Source: Variovorax sp. ZS18.2.2
Lineage (GTDB): Bacteria; Pseudomonadota; Gammaproteobacteria; Burkholderiales; Burkholderiaceae_C
NCBI RefSeq assembly: GCF_024701975.1
Contig: NZ_JANLNM010000003.1
Location: 558,001-622,000, forward strand
Length of the DNA stretch: 64,000 nucleotides
Direction of reading: 5' to 3'
A program made the position numbers and the translations under genes. Shown in pieces: positions 8,281 through 19,200 of this stretch (position 1 is the stretch's first letter; every line of letters begins with the position of its first letter). The notes below the pieces were generated by a model. It did no database searches. It worked only from the letters and a program-made list of their open reading frames with translations, and had not been told where the DNA came from.

Positions 8281-8328
8281 GCCAACGATCCGGGCAGCCG
8301 CAAGGCTGTACCAGCGTTGGCTTTTTTT
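8281..8328 (+). terminator. Strong two-stem intrinsic terminator before the RND pump
   Basis: An outer stem GCCAACG (8281-8287) / CGTTGGC (8315-8321) encloses an inner stem CAGCC/GGCTG capped by a GCAA tetraloop (8295-8308) and is followed directly by seven T residues (8322-8328). It lies 80 bases after the Rrf2 stop and 150 bases before the pump's adaptor gene. It could end the BI-1/Rrf2 transcript, or be the terminator of a small RNA or of a leader that attenuates the pump operon. Confidence 0.7.
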
Positions 8329-8479
8329 CGTTTTGCTTGCCCCTACAGAGGCCATGCCCATGCGCCGTATCGCGCCGCAGCGCCCCAGGCAGAATGCACC
8401 ATTCAGGTGCGAAATCGACGTGCAACCGGGGTTTTCCCGGACTGCGCCGGACAGCCTCGCGCCCCGATTCCAGACGCCC

Positions 8480-9625
8480 ATGAACGCCAAGCTCCTGCTC
8501 TCCCTTTCCCTGATCGCCACGCTCGCGCTCGCAGCCTGCGGCGGCAAGCCGGCCCCCGCCGCCGACGACGCACCGGGCGAAGTCGGCGTGGTGACGCTGC
8601 ACGCCGGCGACGTGCCGGTGCTCACCGAACTGGCCGGCCGCACGGCCGCATTCCGCGTGTCGGAAGTGCGCCCGCAGGTCAACGGCATCGTGCGCAAGCG
8701 CCTCTTCGAGGAAGGCGGCATGGTCCGCGCGGGGCAGGTGCTCTACGAAATCGAGCCCGGCCCGTTCGAGGCCGCGCACGAACAGGCCGAGGCCTCGCTG
8801 GCCACCGCACAGGCGGGCATCGCGAGCCTGCGCAGCAAGGCCGAGCGCCACGGCGAGCTCGTCAAGGCCAACGCGGTCAGCCGGCAGGAGCACGACGAGG
8901 CCCAGGCCGCGCTCGCGCAGGCCCAGGCGGGCGTGAAGGCCGCGCAGGCGGCGGTGAAGGCGGCGCGCATCAACCTCGAATTCACGCGCATCACCGCGCC
9001 CATCGCGGGGCGCATCGGGCGTTCCGCCATCACCGAAGGCGCGCTGGTTGCACCGGGCCAGGCGACGGCGCTGGCGACGATCCAGCGGCTCGACCCGATC
9101 TACGTCGACGTCATCCAGTCGAGCCTGGAGCTCACGAAGCTCAAGCGCCGCTTCATCTCGGGCGACATGGCGCCGGCCAGCACGCGCGTGAAGCTGCGCA
9201 TGGAAGACGGCCTGCCGTATCCGCACGAAGGCACGCTGAAGTTCACCGAGGTCGGCGTCGATGCCGCGACGGGCTCGGTCACGCTGCGCGCGGAATTTCC
9301 GAACCCGCAGGGGCTGCTGCTGCCCGGCATGTACGTGCGCGCGCAGGTGGAAGCCGGCGTGGAACGCCACGCCATCCTCGCGCCCCAGCGCGGCGTGGGC
9401 CGCAACGAAAAGGGTGAGCCGACCGCGCTGGTGGTCGGCGCGGACGACAAGGTCGAACTGCGGGCGCTCGAAGTGCGCAGCGCGGCAGGCGACCAGTGGA
9501 TCGTGACCAAGGGCCTGCGCGAAGGCGACCGCATCGTGGTCGACGGACTGCAGCGCGCGCACCCCGGCGAGAAGGTGAAACCGGTGCCGGTGTCCTTCGA
9601 AGCGGCCACCGCCGCCGCCGAATGA
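8480..9625 (+). CDS. RND efflux periplasmic adaptor lipoprotein (AcrA/MexA family)
   Basis: Encodes 381 residues. The N-terminus is a lipoprotein leader with lipobox LAAC, so Cys20 or so would be lipidated and the protein anchored in the inner membrane facing the periplasm. The lipoyl, alpha-hairpin (Ala/Gln-rich, about residues 90-165) and beta-barrel domains of membrane fusion proteins follow; ITAPIAGRIGRSAITEGALV is the typical lipoyl half-motif. It bridges the RND pump to an outer membrane channel. The ATG at 8480 is chosen because it starts at the leader; earlier in-frame ATGs would place extra residues ahead of the signal peptide. Directly upstream of the pump gene (19-base gap). Confidence 0.95.
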   Translation: MNAKLLLSLSLIATLALAACGGKPAPAADDAPGEVGVVTLHAGDVPVLTELAGRTAAFRVSEVRPQVNGIVRKRLFEEGGMVRAGQVLYEIEPGPFEAAHEQAEASLATAQAGIASLRSKAERHGELVKANAVSRQEHDEAQAALAQAQAGVKAAQAAVKAARINLEFTRITAPIAGRIGRSAITEGALVAPGQATALATIQRLDPIYVDVIQSSLELTKLKRRFISGDMAPASTRVKLRMEDGLPYPHEGTLKFTEVGVDAATGSVTLRAEFPNPQGLLLPGMYVRAQVEAGVERHAILAPQRGVGRNEKGEPTALVVGADDKVELRALEVRSAAGDQWIVTKGLREGDRIVVDGLQRAHPGEKVKPVPVSFEAATAAAE

Positions 9626-9644
9626 AAAACAAGACAAGCAGACA

Positions 9645-12600
9645 GTGATCGCGAATTTCTTCATCCAGCGCCCGGTCTTCGCCTGGGTCATTGCCATCCT
9701 CATCATGCTGGCCGGCGGCGTGGCCATCCGCACGCTGCCGGTGTCGCAGTACCCGGACATCGCGCCGCCCACGGTCGTGGTCTCCGCCAACTACCCCGGC
9801 GCCTCGGCGCAGGCGGTGGAGAGCAGCGTCACGCAGGTCATCGAGCAGCAGTTGAAGGGCATCGACGGCCTGCTGTACTTCAAGTCGACGAGCAGCTCTG
9901 CCGGCTGGGCCGAGATCAGCGTCACCTTTCGCCAGGGCATCGATCCCGACACCGCGCAGGTGCAGGTGCAGAACAAGATCAGCCAGGCCACGAGCCGCCT
10001 GCCGCAGGCGGTGCAGCAGCAGGGCGTGACGGTCGCGAAGTCGCAGAACAACTTCCTCCTGATCGTGGCGCTCTACGACCAGACCGGCCAGCGCACCGAC
10101 ACCGACATCGCCGACTGGATGGCCAGCAACCTGCGCGACCCGATCAGCCGCGTCGACGGCGTGGGCTCGGTGCAGGCCTTCGGCGCGGCGTATGCCATGC
10201 GCATCTGGATCGATCCGCACCGTCTCGCGAGCTACCAGCTGATGCCCTCGGACGTGACGGCCGCCATCGCCGCGCAGAACACGCAGGTGTCGGTGGGCGA
10301 GATCGGCGCGCGGCCCTCGTCGGCGAAGCAGCAGCTCAACGCCACGGTCACCGCGCTCTCGCGGCTGCAGACGCCCGAGCAGTTCCGCGACATCGTGCTC
10401 AAGACGCAGGCCGACGGCGCCGTGGTGCGGCTGGGCGACGTGGCGCGCGTGGAGATCGGCAGCGAGTCGTATGCCGAGACCACGCGCCTGAACGGCCACC
10501 CGGCCGCAGGCTCGGCCGTGATGCTGGCGCCGGGCGCCAACGCGCTCACCACCGCGAACGCGGTGAAGGCGCGCATCGCCGAACTCGAAGCCTCGCTGCC
10601 CGCCGGCCTGCGCGTGGCCTATGCGGAAGACACGACGCGCTTCGTGAAGATCTCGATCCAGTCGGTCATCAAGACGCTGCTCGAAGCCATCGCGCTGGTG
10701 GTGGTCGTGATGTTCTTGTTCCTGCAGAACTGGCGCGCCACGGTGATCCCCGCGATCACCGTGCCGGTGGTGCTGCTGGGCACCTTCGGCGTACTCGCGG
10801 CCTTCGGCTATTCGATCAACGTGCTGACGCTGTTCGGCATGGTGCTGGCCATCGGCCTTCTGGTGGACGACGCCATCGTGGTGGTGGAGAACGTCGAGCG
10901 CGTGATGCATGAAGAAGGGCTCGACGCGAAGGCCGCCACGATCAAGTCGATGGGCGAGATCACCGGCGCACTGGTCGGCATCGCGGTCGTGGTGTCGGCG
11001 GTGTTCCTGCCGATGACCTTTTTCGGCGGCTCAGTGGGCGTGATCTACCGGCAGTTTTCGGTGACGATCATCGCGTCGATGGCGCTGTCGGTGGTGGTGG
11101 CCATCGTGCTGATCCCTGCGCTGTGCGCGCGCTTCCTGAAGGCGGGCACGGCGCCGCGCACGCGCGGCTTCCTCGGCGGGTTCAATCGCCGCTTCGATGC
11201 GGCGCAGGGGCGCTATGTCGGGCTGCTGGGCCGCATGCTCGGCAAGCCCTGGCGCTTTGCCGCCATCTACCTGGCCATCGTGGCCGGCATGGGCGCGCTC
11301 TACCTCAGCCTTCCCGGCGGCTTCCTGCCCGAGGAAGACCAGGGCAGCGTGATGGTGCAGCTGACGCTGCCGGCCGGTGCCACGCAAGGCCGCACCGATG
11401 CGGTGAACCGTGCCGTCGAGAAGCACTTTCTCGAGACCGAGAAGGACACCACCGACACCATCTTCACGATCTCGGGCTGGAGCTACGGCGGCTCGGGGCA
11501 GAACCAAGGCATGGCCTTTGTCTCGCTCAAGGACTGGTCGGAGCGGCGCGGCGCGGACAAGCGCGCGCATGCCATCAGCGAACGCGCCGGCACCGCACTC
11601 TCGGCGCAGCAGCGCGACGCCGAGGTGCACGGCATGGTGCCGCCGCCCATCGAAGGGCTGGGCGAATCCAACGGCTTCGAGTTCTGGCTGCAGGACACCT
11701 CCGGCATGGGCGCCACGCGGCTCGTGCAGGCGCGCGAAAAGCTCGTGCGCGACGCAAAGAAAGACACGCGCCTGCAGTCCGTGCGCGCCAACAGCATCGC
11801 CAACACGCCGCAGTTGCAGGTCGACATCGACCAGCTGAAGGCCTCGGCGCTGCGGCTCTCGCTGGACGATGTGAACACCACGCTGGGCGTGGCCTGGGGC
11901 GGCAGCTACGTCAACGACTTCATCGACCGCGGCCGCGTGAAGCGCGTGTACGTGCAGGCCGATGCGCCCTACCGCTCGGCACCCGAAGACATCCGCCAGT
12001 GGTCGGTGCGCGGCGCGACCGGCGCCATGACGCCGTTCTCGGCCTTCGCCACCACGCGCTGGAGCCAGGGCGCCTCGCAGCTGGAGCGCTACAACGGCCT
12101 GCCGGCGGTGCAGATCCAGGGCGCCGCCGCGCAGGGCACGAGCTCGGGCACGGCCATGGCCGCGATCGAGACCGTCGCGAAGAAGCAGAGCGGCACGGGT
12201 TACGCATGGAGCGGGCTCTCCTACCAGGAGCGCCTGTCGGGCGGGCAGGCGCCGCTGCTGTTCGCGCTGTCGATCCTCGTGGTGTTCCTGTGCCTGGCGG
12301 CGCTCTACGAGAGCTGGTCGGTGCCGTTCTCGGTGATGCTGGTGATTCCGCTGGGCGTGCTCGGCGCGGTGATCGCAGCGGCGCTGCGCGGGCTGTCGAA
12401 CGACATCTACTTCCAGGTCGGCCTGCTCGCGACCATCGGGCTGTCGGCCAAGAACGCGATCCTGATCATCGAGTTCGCGGAAGCGGCGCTGCGGCGCGGC
12501 GTGCCGTTGCTCGAAGCGGTGGCCGAAGGCGCGCGCCTGCGGCTGCGGCCCATCCTGATGACCTCGCTCGCCTTCCTGGCCGGGGTGATTCCGCTCGCCG

Positions 12601-12773
12601 TGGCGACGGGTGCGGGCTCGGGCAGCCAGGTCGCGATCGGCACCGGCGTGTTCGGCGGCGTGCTCGCTGCGACGGCGCTGGGGATCTTCTTCGTGCCGCT
12701 GTTCTACCTGCTGGTGAAACGCGCGGCCGCGCGATGGCGTGGACGCAAGGCGAGCCCGGCGCACGCCGCATGA
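9645..12773 (+). CDS. RND multidrug efflux permease (AcrB/MexB family, HAE1)
   Basis: A full-length 1,042-residue RND permease starting at GTG 9645 with the conserved opening MIANFFIQRPVFAWV. The proton-relay residues are present: the Asp-Asp pair in LLVDDAIVVVENVERVM (TM4) and the Lys in SAKNAILIIEFAEA (TM10). It is a trimeric proton-driven exporter of hydrophobic drugs, with large periplasmic loops after TM1 and TM7. It forms an operon with the adaptor at 8480. No outer membrane factor (TolC/OprM) and no dedicated TetR regulator is adjacent, so it must borrow a channel from elsewhere. The nearby BaeS/BaeR-like pair is a candidate regulator by analogy only. Confidence 0.96.
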   Translation: MIANFFIQRPVFAWVIAILIMLAGGVAIRTLPVSQYPDIAPPTVVVSANYPGASAQAVESSVTQVIEQQLKGIDGLLYFKSTSSSAGWAEISVTFRQGIDPDTAQVQVQNKISQATSRLPQAVQQQGVTVAKSQNNFLLIVALYDQTGQRTDTDIADWMASNLRDPISRVDGVGSVQAFGAAYAMRIWIDPHRLASYQLMPSDVTAAIAAQNTQVSVGEIGARPSSAKQQLNATVTALSRLQTPEQFRDIVLKTQADGAVVRLGDVARVEIGSESYAETTRLNGHPAAGSAVMLAPGANALTTANAVKARIAELEASLPAGLRVAYAEDTTRFVKISIQSVIKTLLEAIALVVVVMFLFLQNWRATVIPAITVPVVLLGTFGVLAAFGYSINVLTLFGMVLAIGLLVDDAIVVVENVERVMHEEGLDAKAATIKSMGEITGALVGIAVVVSAVFLPMTFFGGSVGVIYRQFSVTIIASMALSVVVAIVLIPALCARFLKAGTAPRTRGFLGGFNRRFDAAQGRYVGLLGRMLGKPWRFAAIYLAIVAGMGALYLSLPGGFLPEEDQGSVMVQLTLPAGATQGRTDAVNRAVEKHFLETEKDTTDTIFTISGWSYGGSGQNQGMAFVSLKDWSERRGADKRAHAISERAGTALSAQQRDAEVHGMVPPPIEGLGESNGFEFWLQDTSGMGATRLVQAREKLVRDAKKDTRLQSVRANSIANTPQLQVDIDQLKASALRLSLDDVNTTLGVAWGGSYVNDFIDRGRVKRVYVQADAPYRSAPEDIRQWSVRGATGAMTPFSAFATTRWSQGASQLERYNGLPAVQIQGAAAQGTSSGTAMAAIETVAKKQSGTGYAWSGLSYQERLSGGQAPLLFALSILVVFLCLAALYESWSVPFSVMLVIPLGVLGAVIAAALRGLSNDIYFQVGLLATIGLSAKNAILIIEFAEAALRRGVPLLEAVAEGARLRLRPILMTSLAFLAGVIPLAVATGAGSGSQVAIGTGVFGGVLAATALGIFFVPLFYLLVKRAAARWRGRKASPAHAA

Positions 12774-12874
12774 CGCGCGCTGTTTTTGCGCCTTTTTTAC
12801 GCGCGACCCGATAGGCTGCCCGCTCCGGCTTCGCTTTCCGAAGCACTACGCAGCGCAGCCGTCGGAGCATCGAA

Positions 12875-13210
12875 ATGCAAGCAAGAACAAGCCTGTGGTC
12901 CCGCTTTGCGGGATGGGCGAACGCGGCGCGGCAGCCGCAAGACATGACACTGGAATGGACCTGCTGCGGCACGCCCGGACGCGACCCCACCGAGGCGTAC
13001 CTCGGCCGGGTCGACGCGTACGAACTCACGATCCATTCGTGCGTTCACTGCGGCGCGCTCTGGCTGCAGGTGCAGTCCGTGGCGACCACGGTGACGCGCT
13101 CCGAGCCCCTGGCCGGGGCGGACGCGGAAGCCTTTCTTGCAGCAGCCCCCGGCACCGAGCGGCGCACGATGATGCGGACCTGGCTGCAGCGGCGGGACAT
13201 CCCCAGCTGA
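12875..13210 (+). CDS. Small hypothetical protein with CC/CxxC zinc-ribbon-like pattern
   Basis: A 111-residue cytoplasmic-looking protein. Cysteines at 30/31 (WTCCGTPG) and 56/59 (HSCVHCGALW) are spaced like the two knuckles of a small zinc ribbon, which is the only structural hint. GGAG lies about 10 bases before the ATG at 12875. It ends 24 bases before the stop of the giant convergent haemagglutinin gene. No function can be assigned from sequence. Confidence 0.6.
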   Translation: MQARTSLWSRFAGWANAARQPQDMTLEWTCCGTPGRDPTEAYLGRVDAYELTIHSCVHCGALWLQVQSVATTVTRSEPLAGADAEAFLAAAPGTERRTMMRTWLQRRDIPS

Positions 13211-13234
13211 CCGCGCGCCGCTTCCCCCCGCCTC

Positions 13235-16200
13235 TCAAAGCCCCAGGCTTCGCCGCTCCGCCGGCGTGAGCTGGTTGCGCTCCGACGCGCCCATCGCCGC
13301 ATCGCCCAGCACCTGCACCGCACTGCCGTTGCGGTAGCCCGTCTTTTCGCCGGCGCGTGCGTCCTCGCGCGGCGCGGTGGAGCCGGCCCCGCTGCCCGGC
13401 AAGGGCTCGTTGCCGAAGCCCAGCACACGCACCGTGAAGACCGAAGGCTGGGCCTGCCGCGCCGCATTGCGTTCGCGCTGCATCGCGTCCTGCGCGGCGG
13501 CACCGGCCTGCGAAGCGGCGGCGCTCGCGTTGGTCAGCGCGCCCACATTCACTGCCGCCACCGTGGGCAGCCCGCTGGACTCGCCCTTGACCTGGATGTT
13601 GGCCGCATTGACCACATGCAGCGCCGCGAGGTTCACGTTGCCCGAGACGCGGATGCCCGCCTCGCCCGCGTCGATGGTGCCCAGCGGCGCGATCAGGTCC
13701 ACGTCGCCCGCCGGCACCTCGGCGATCGGCGCCAGCGTCGCGATGCCCGCGCCGGTGCTCGGCACGTTGGGCGAGAGCTTGACGTTGCCGAGCGCGTCGT
13801 ACCCGCGCTTGGGCGGTGTGTAGACCACAGTGGTCTTGGCGCCGCGGCCTGCGTTGATGTCGCCCTCGGCCGACCAGGCGAGAACGCCGCCGCCGAAGGT
13901 GGTGAAGATGCGCGAGAGGCCGAGCAGCACGCTGTCGTGCGTGTAGATCTCGACCTCGCCCCTGCCTTGGGTCAGAAGGCCCGTGCTGGGCGGCGGTGCG
14001 ATGCCGTTGGCCCCCAGCGTGAGGCCGCCGCCAGGCACGAGCACCTGGATGCCGCCGCCAAAGTCGGTGTGGACACCGGCCGTGGTCTGGAAGGTGATCG
14101 AGCCGCCGCGCCCGATGGCGTTCCCCCCGGCATCGAGCGCGGGGAGCAGCGCGGCGATGGCGTTGCGCCCGCGCAGGTAGCTGCCGGCGCGCCGGCTGTC
14201 GGCATCGTTGTATTCGCGGCCGCCCTGGCGCAGTTCTTCGTAGAAGACCTCGCGCGCCAGCACGCCCTGCTGTTCCTCGGGCAGCGCCCGGAAGGCCGCC
14301 AGCGCGCCCTCCGCGGCACCGGCGTAGCCGAAGCGTTCCTGCATCCAGTCCAGCAGGCGCTGCTCGTAGGTCCTGGCGACCTTGCCGGGCTGGTCGGCCA
14401 GCGGTGCCGTCGCGTCGGCCAGGTTCGCCGCATCGAAGTAGCGCGCCGCGAAACCCGCGTAGTCGGGACCCCTGGCGCCCATGCCTGCCACGAGCACGAT
14501 GGCCGCGCCGTCGCGCGTGTCGCCTTCGACGACCGGCCCGACGCTGCGCAGGGTGCTCACGCCACCGGAGCCCGAGATCCCCTGCTGGATGTTGCGACCC
14601 GCGCCGACCTCCAGCAGCCCCGGCCCGGCGATGTCCAGCGTGGTGTCCAGGATGTCGCGCCCGGCCCTGACCACCGAGATGTCGCCAGGGTGGTTGTTGA
14701 GGATGAAGCCGTCGGCAAGGATGTCCCGCCCCGCGCGCATCTGCACCGGCCGGGCGGCGATGTAGAAGCTCTCCAGGATCGACACGCCTTCGTAGCGATC
14801 GGTCCTCCTGCCGGTGCTGGCAACGATGTCGCCCCGCGCGGCATACATGCGGATCGGCTCGCCGGCATCGGCATGCAGGGCCGTCGCACGGTCCGGCCCA
14901 TGGCCGAACAGCAAACTGCCTTCCAGCAGGCTTTCGTAGAGGTCGCCCTCGAAGGGACGCGCGTTGAGATCGGCGTAGAAGTTGCTCGCGTAGCGTTCGG
15001 ACAGGCCCAACGGCGGGGCGCCCAGCAGCCACAGCGGCCGCAAGGGTGTGGCCAGGGAGTCCGTCGATCCGCTCGACATGGCGGAGACCCCGAAGATGCT
15101 GTTGCCCGCGAGCAGTTCCAGCCGGCCCAGCCGCGAGGGCGCGAGGGTGATGTCGGTGGTGATCGATCCGTTCGCCGCGATCGCGGAGAAGCGGCCCGGG
15201 TCGTAGCGGATCGCGGCGGTGTCGAGCGTCGGAGGCCGTACCTGCATGATGTCGCCGCCGGCGGAGAAGAGTTCGAGGCCGCTGCGCTCGGTCCACAGCG
15301 TGAACGACGTCGCGGCCGCGCCCTCCGTGCCGGCAACGGCCGCCTGCGTCTCGCCGCCGCGCAACTGAATGCGGCCGGCGTCTCTCATGGTGACCGCGAT
15401 GAGATCGCCACGCGTGTCGATCGCGATCGTGCCGTCGCCCACGGTGAGGCCCAAAGCCCCGTAGCCGAAGCGGTCGCGCGGCGCACGGACATCGACGGCG
15501 CGCGGGTCGCGATCGAGCTTCAGGCCGTAGCCGGCCTCCAGCGTCATGCCGACCGAGCCGGCCTCGACCCGGGTGTCGCCGCGAAGGTTCACGATCTGCC
15601 CGGTGGTGATCGGGATGCCGCCGATGTCCAGCCCGGTGTTGATGCGGCCGCCGACCTCGTAGCTCAGCCGCCCGCCGCCGGCCTGCAGCAGTGTGCCCGC
15701 GGCGTCCACCCGGCCGCTTGCCGCCACGACCAGGTCGAGCCCGGAGGTGGTCGCGCCCACGTCGTTGGTCGAGAGATGGGTTGTCGATCCCGCGTCGCCG
15801 CCGGCGCGCACGGTGAGGTGTCCGCCGCCGAGTGTGCCGATGCCGTTGAATCCGACCAGCTCGACGGCGCCGGCGAGTCCGTCCATGCGGTATTGACCGA
15901 AGTTGACGCCCCATGCGGCGCGCTGGCCCAGTTCACCGCCACCCTGGCGCCAGAGCCACCGGCCGATCTCGTTGCTGGTGCGCAGGATGGAGGTGTCGGC
16001 CACCACGCGGCCGCGCACGTCGCCCTGCGCGGCCAGCAGCAGATCGCCGCCGCCCTGCGTGAAGTACATGCGGTGCGCGTTGAGCGTGGCCTCGTAGCCG
16101 GGGTTCCAGGCACCGAGCACGGTGCCGTCCCCGAACTGCGCGCGACCCGTGTCCCAGGCCTCGCTGCCCGCGATCTGCGTGCCGGCGGTGTAGACACCGA

Positions 16201-19200
16201 ACAGCGAGTTCTGCCGGTAGTCTCCGCCGGCCAGCACGTCCAGGTAGCCGGTGCCGGTGCGGATCACCGAGAACGCCTCGTTCGGATAGCCGCCCTCGAC
16301 GCCGGCCAGGTGCGGATCGTCGAGCACCACGTCGCCGCCTTCGCCGAGCCGCGATTTCGCGGCCAGCGTGCGGCTGTCGGCCGCGCCGAGGTCGGCGCCG
16401 CCCACCAGGCGCATCGACCACGAGCGCATGCCCGGTGCGAGCATGTCGGCCACCGCCATCATCCGGCCCTGCCCGTCGGGGCGGTTCGTCCAGCCGAAGT
16501 CGTCGGGCGTCCCGGGCGGCGGCGCGAAGCCATCCGAAATGCTGCCGTTGACGATGAGATGGCCTCCGGCACGCAGCACGACCACCCCGGGCTCGCCCGA
16601 TCCGCGCAGCGCGGCATCGGCGCCGGGGCCATAGCGGTAGCCGGAGAAATCGAGATCGCTGCTCACGGTCAGGTCGCCGTCGCTGCGGATCTCGACGCCG
16701 GGGCGCAGATGGAAGGCGTCGCCGTACGCGCGCAGCCCCGCCAGCCTGGCGCGGGTGGCGCCGCTCGCGTTCGCCGCATCGATGAAGGCGCTGCTGTCGG
16801 CATGCAGCGTGTCGAGGTAGGCCTGGTCGATCGTGCCGCCCTCGGGCATGTAGCGCGCGAAGGCATTGACCGCGATGCTCTCCGCGCCGCGCACCGTCAC
16901 GCCCGCGGCCGCATCAACTGCGACATCGCCACCACCGGTGCGCGGGGCGTTGATCTCGAGCCGCCCGCGCGCCACGCCGTCGGCCGAGCGCAGGTCGATG
17001 GTGGCGCCGGGGATGAACCGCACCGTGCCGGCCGTTGACGCAAGCTCGACCTGGCCGCGGTTGGAGGCCTCGATGGCCTGGCCGCGGCCGTCCACGGCCA
17101 GCCGCGTGCCGTGCGCGTCCAGCACCGCGCCCTGTGCGAGCACAAGGCTGTCGCGTGCGGCGAGGCGGATGGTGCCCACGTCCTCGCCGCTCGCGTCGAT
17201 GCGGCCGTTGACGGTCAGCGAGCCGCCGTCGACCGACACCTCGATGCGGTTGGCACGCAACTCGTTGCCGATCGCCAGGTCGCCGGTCTTGACGACGAAG
17301 CCGCGGCCGCCGAAGACGCCGCCCTCGTTGAGGCGCTGGTTCAGCCCCGCGAAGTCGTCGAGCGAGCGCGCGCGAATGTCGATGCTGCCGGCCTCGCGCG
17401 CCGCCGGCGAGGCGCCGAGGATGCGGCCCGCGAGGTTCACGCGTCCGTCGGCGCCGGTGGCGGTGATGCGGATCGCACCCGCCGGCTTGCCCGCCGCGGA
17501 CACATCGATGCGCGACGCGGCCGCCTGCTCGATGGCGCCGTTGGCCGCCTCCATCACCAGGTCGCCACCGCTGCTGTGGCGCGTGACGTCGAAGAAGCGA
17601 ATGGCGCGGCCCGACAGGTCGATGGCGGCTGCGTCGCCCAGGCGGATGTCCTGTTCCGCCTCGAGCACCAGGCGCCCGCTGGGCAAGGCCACGGCGGTGT
17701 CGAGCGCCACCGAACGGCCCGCCAGGCGCAGTTCCGCGCCCAGGGTGTCGATGCCGGCCGGATTCGAAGGCGCCGCGCCAGCCGGTGCGGCGACGCTCAC
17801 GGCGCCGCCCGCACGGTAGGCCATGAAGGAGCCAGTCTCCCCCGTGAGCAGCGGTGTGGCGAGCGTCAGGTCGCCTCCGGCGTAGGTGGCGGCGTCGCGC
17901 CCCTGCCGGTACACCGAGAGCGTGCCGCGGTGGTTGGCCGTGATGCGTTCGGTGGCATTGAGCGCGACGCCCGAGAAGCCCAGCGCGATCCGGTCGAGTG
18001 CCACCTGGTCCTGCGTTCGCGCGAGCGGGTCGTAGCCGAACTCGATGCGGCGTGCATCCATCGTCAGCCGGCCGGCGCCGGTTCCGGCCCCGCCGGGCGT
18101 CGGCGCGCCCGGTGCCCGGCTCGCGAAGGGCGACGTGGGTCCGCCGTCGCCGACGGACAGGCCGTTCCAGATCAGGGTGTCGGCCGCGATGCGCGCGGAA
18201 TCCCCCGCGGTGCCCCAGCCGTAGATGGCCGGCGTGTTCAGCGACAGCACGGCATCCGCGCGATCGCTTCCCTCTGCCGCGCGCAGGTCCAGGTCCACGC
18301 TGCCGAAGAAGTTGAGCGAGTTGCCGGCCGTCAGCGTCAGCTGCTCGATCGGCGTCTGGCCCGGCACGCTGGGGCGCAGCAGCCGCTCCAGCATGTGCTG
18401 GCTCAGGCGCACGCCCGAACCGAGCACGCCCTCTGCCTCCGCCTCGGCGAACGACGCCTGCGTGCCGACATGGATGGTGGGCGCCGTCATGTTCAGGTAG
18501 CGCGCATTGATCTCCGCGTCGCCCAGGACAACGGGGCCGCTGCTCAGGAAACCGATGGTGCCGCGCGTGCGCAGCATCGCGCCGTCGCCGACCGTGATCG
18601 CACCGAGCAGCGGCGATGCGTCGCCCTGCGGCGGCGCGAAGTTGAAGATGCCGTTGCCCACCGTGAGGACGGCGTTGGCGCCGTTGCTGGCGGAGTCGAG
18701 ATAGACATAGCCCGTCGACGAGTCGAAGCTCGCGGTCGTGCTGCGGCTGGTGTCCAGCAGGGCGCCGCCTTCGACGCGCACATTGCGCCCGGTGAGAAAT
18801 ATCTGCCCGGCAGTCAGCCGCGCGCCGTCGCGCACGACCACGTCGTCCAGGTTGGCGGCGGTGAAGACCACGTGCGGCCCCACAGGGATCGCTCCCTGCC
18901 CCACGGTGACGTAGACATCCCGCAGGCCGTAGACGCCGCCGACGATCAGCGCGCCGGCGTCGAAGGCCGAGAGCTGGGCAGCATCGAGCGAGACGAAGCC
19001 CGGCGTGCCCGCTGCGCCGGGCGCCAGCACTTCCATCGAGCGCTGCCCGGTGAGGAACACATTGCCGTCCAGGCCGCCCGAAGCGCGCTGCGCCCTGACG
19101 GTGCCCTCGAACGACATCGCCTTGCCGGTGGCCGTGCCGAAATCGAAGTGCAGGCTCTGGGCATCGCGTTCGAGCCGCGGCCGCACGCTGTCGAACGAGG

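Noticed and set aside
12771..12806. T-rich stretch with CGCGCG on both sides after the RND permease
   Set aside because: CGCGCG is self-complementary and the T runs lie inside the loop rather than after a stem; not called as a terminator.
11123..12814. A second plus-strand frame within the RND permease gene
   Set aside because: It lies in another frame of a complete, conserved permease and is Arg/Ala-rich with no domain.
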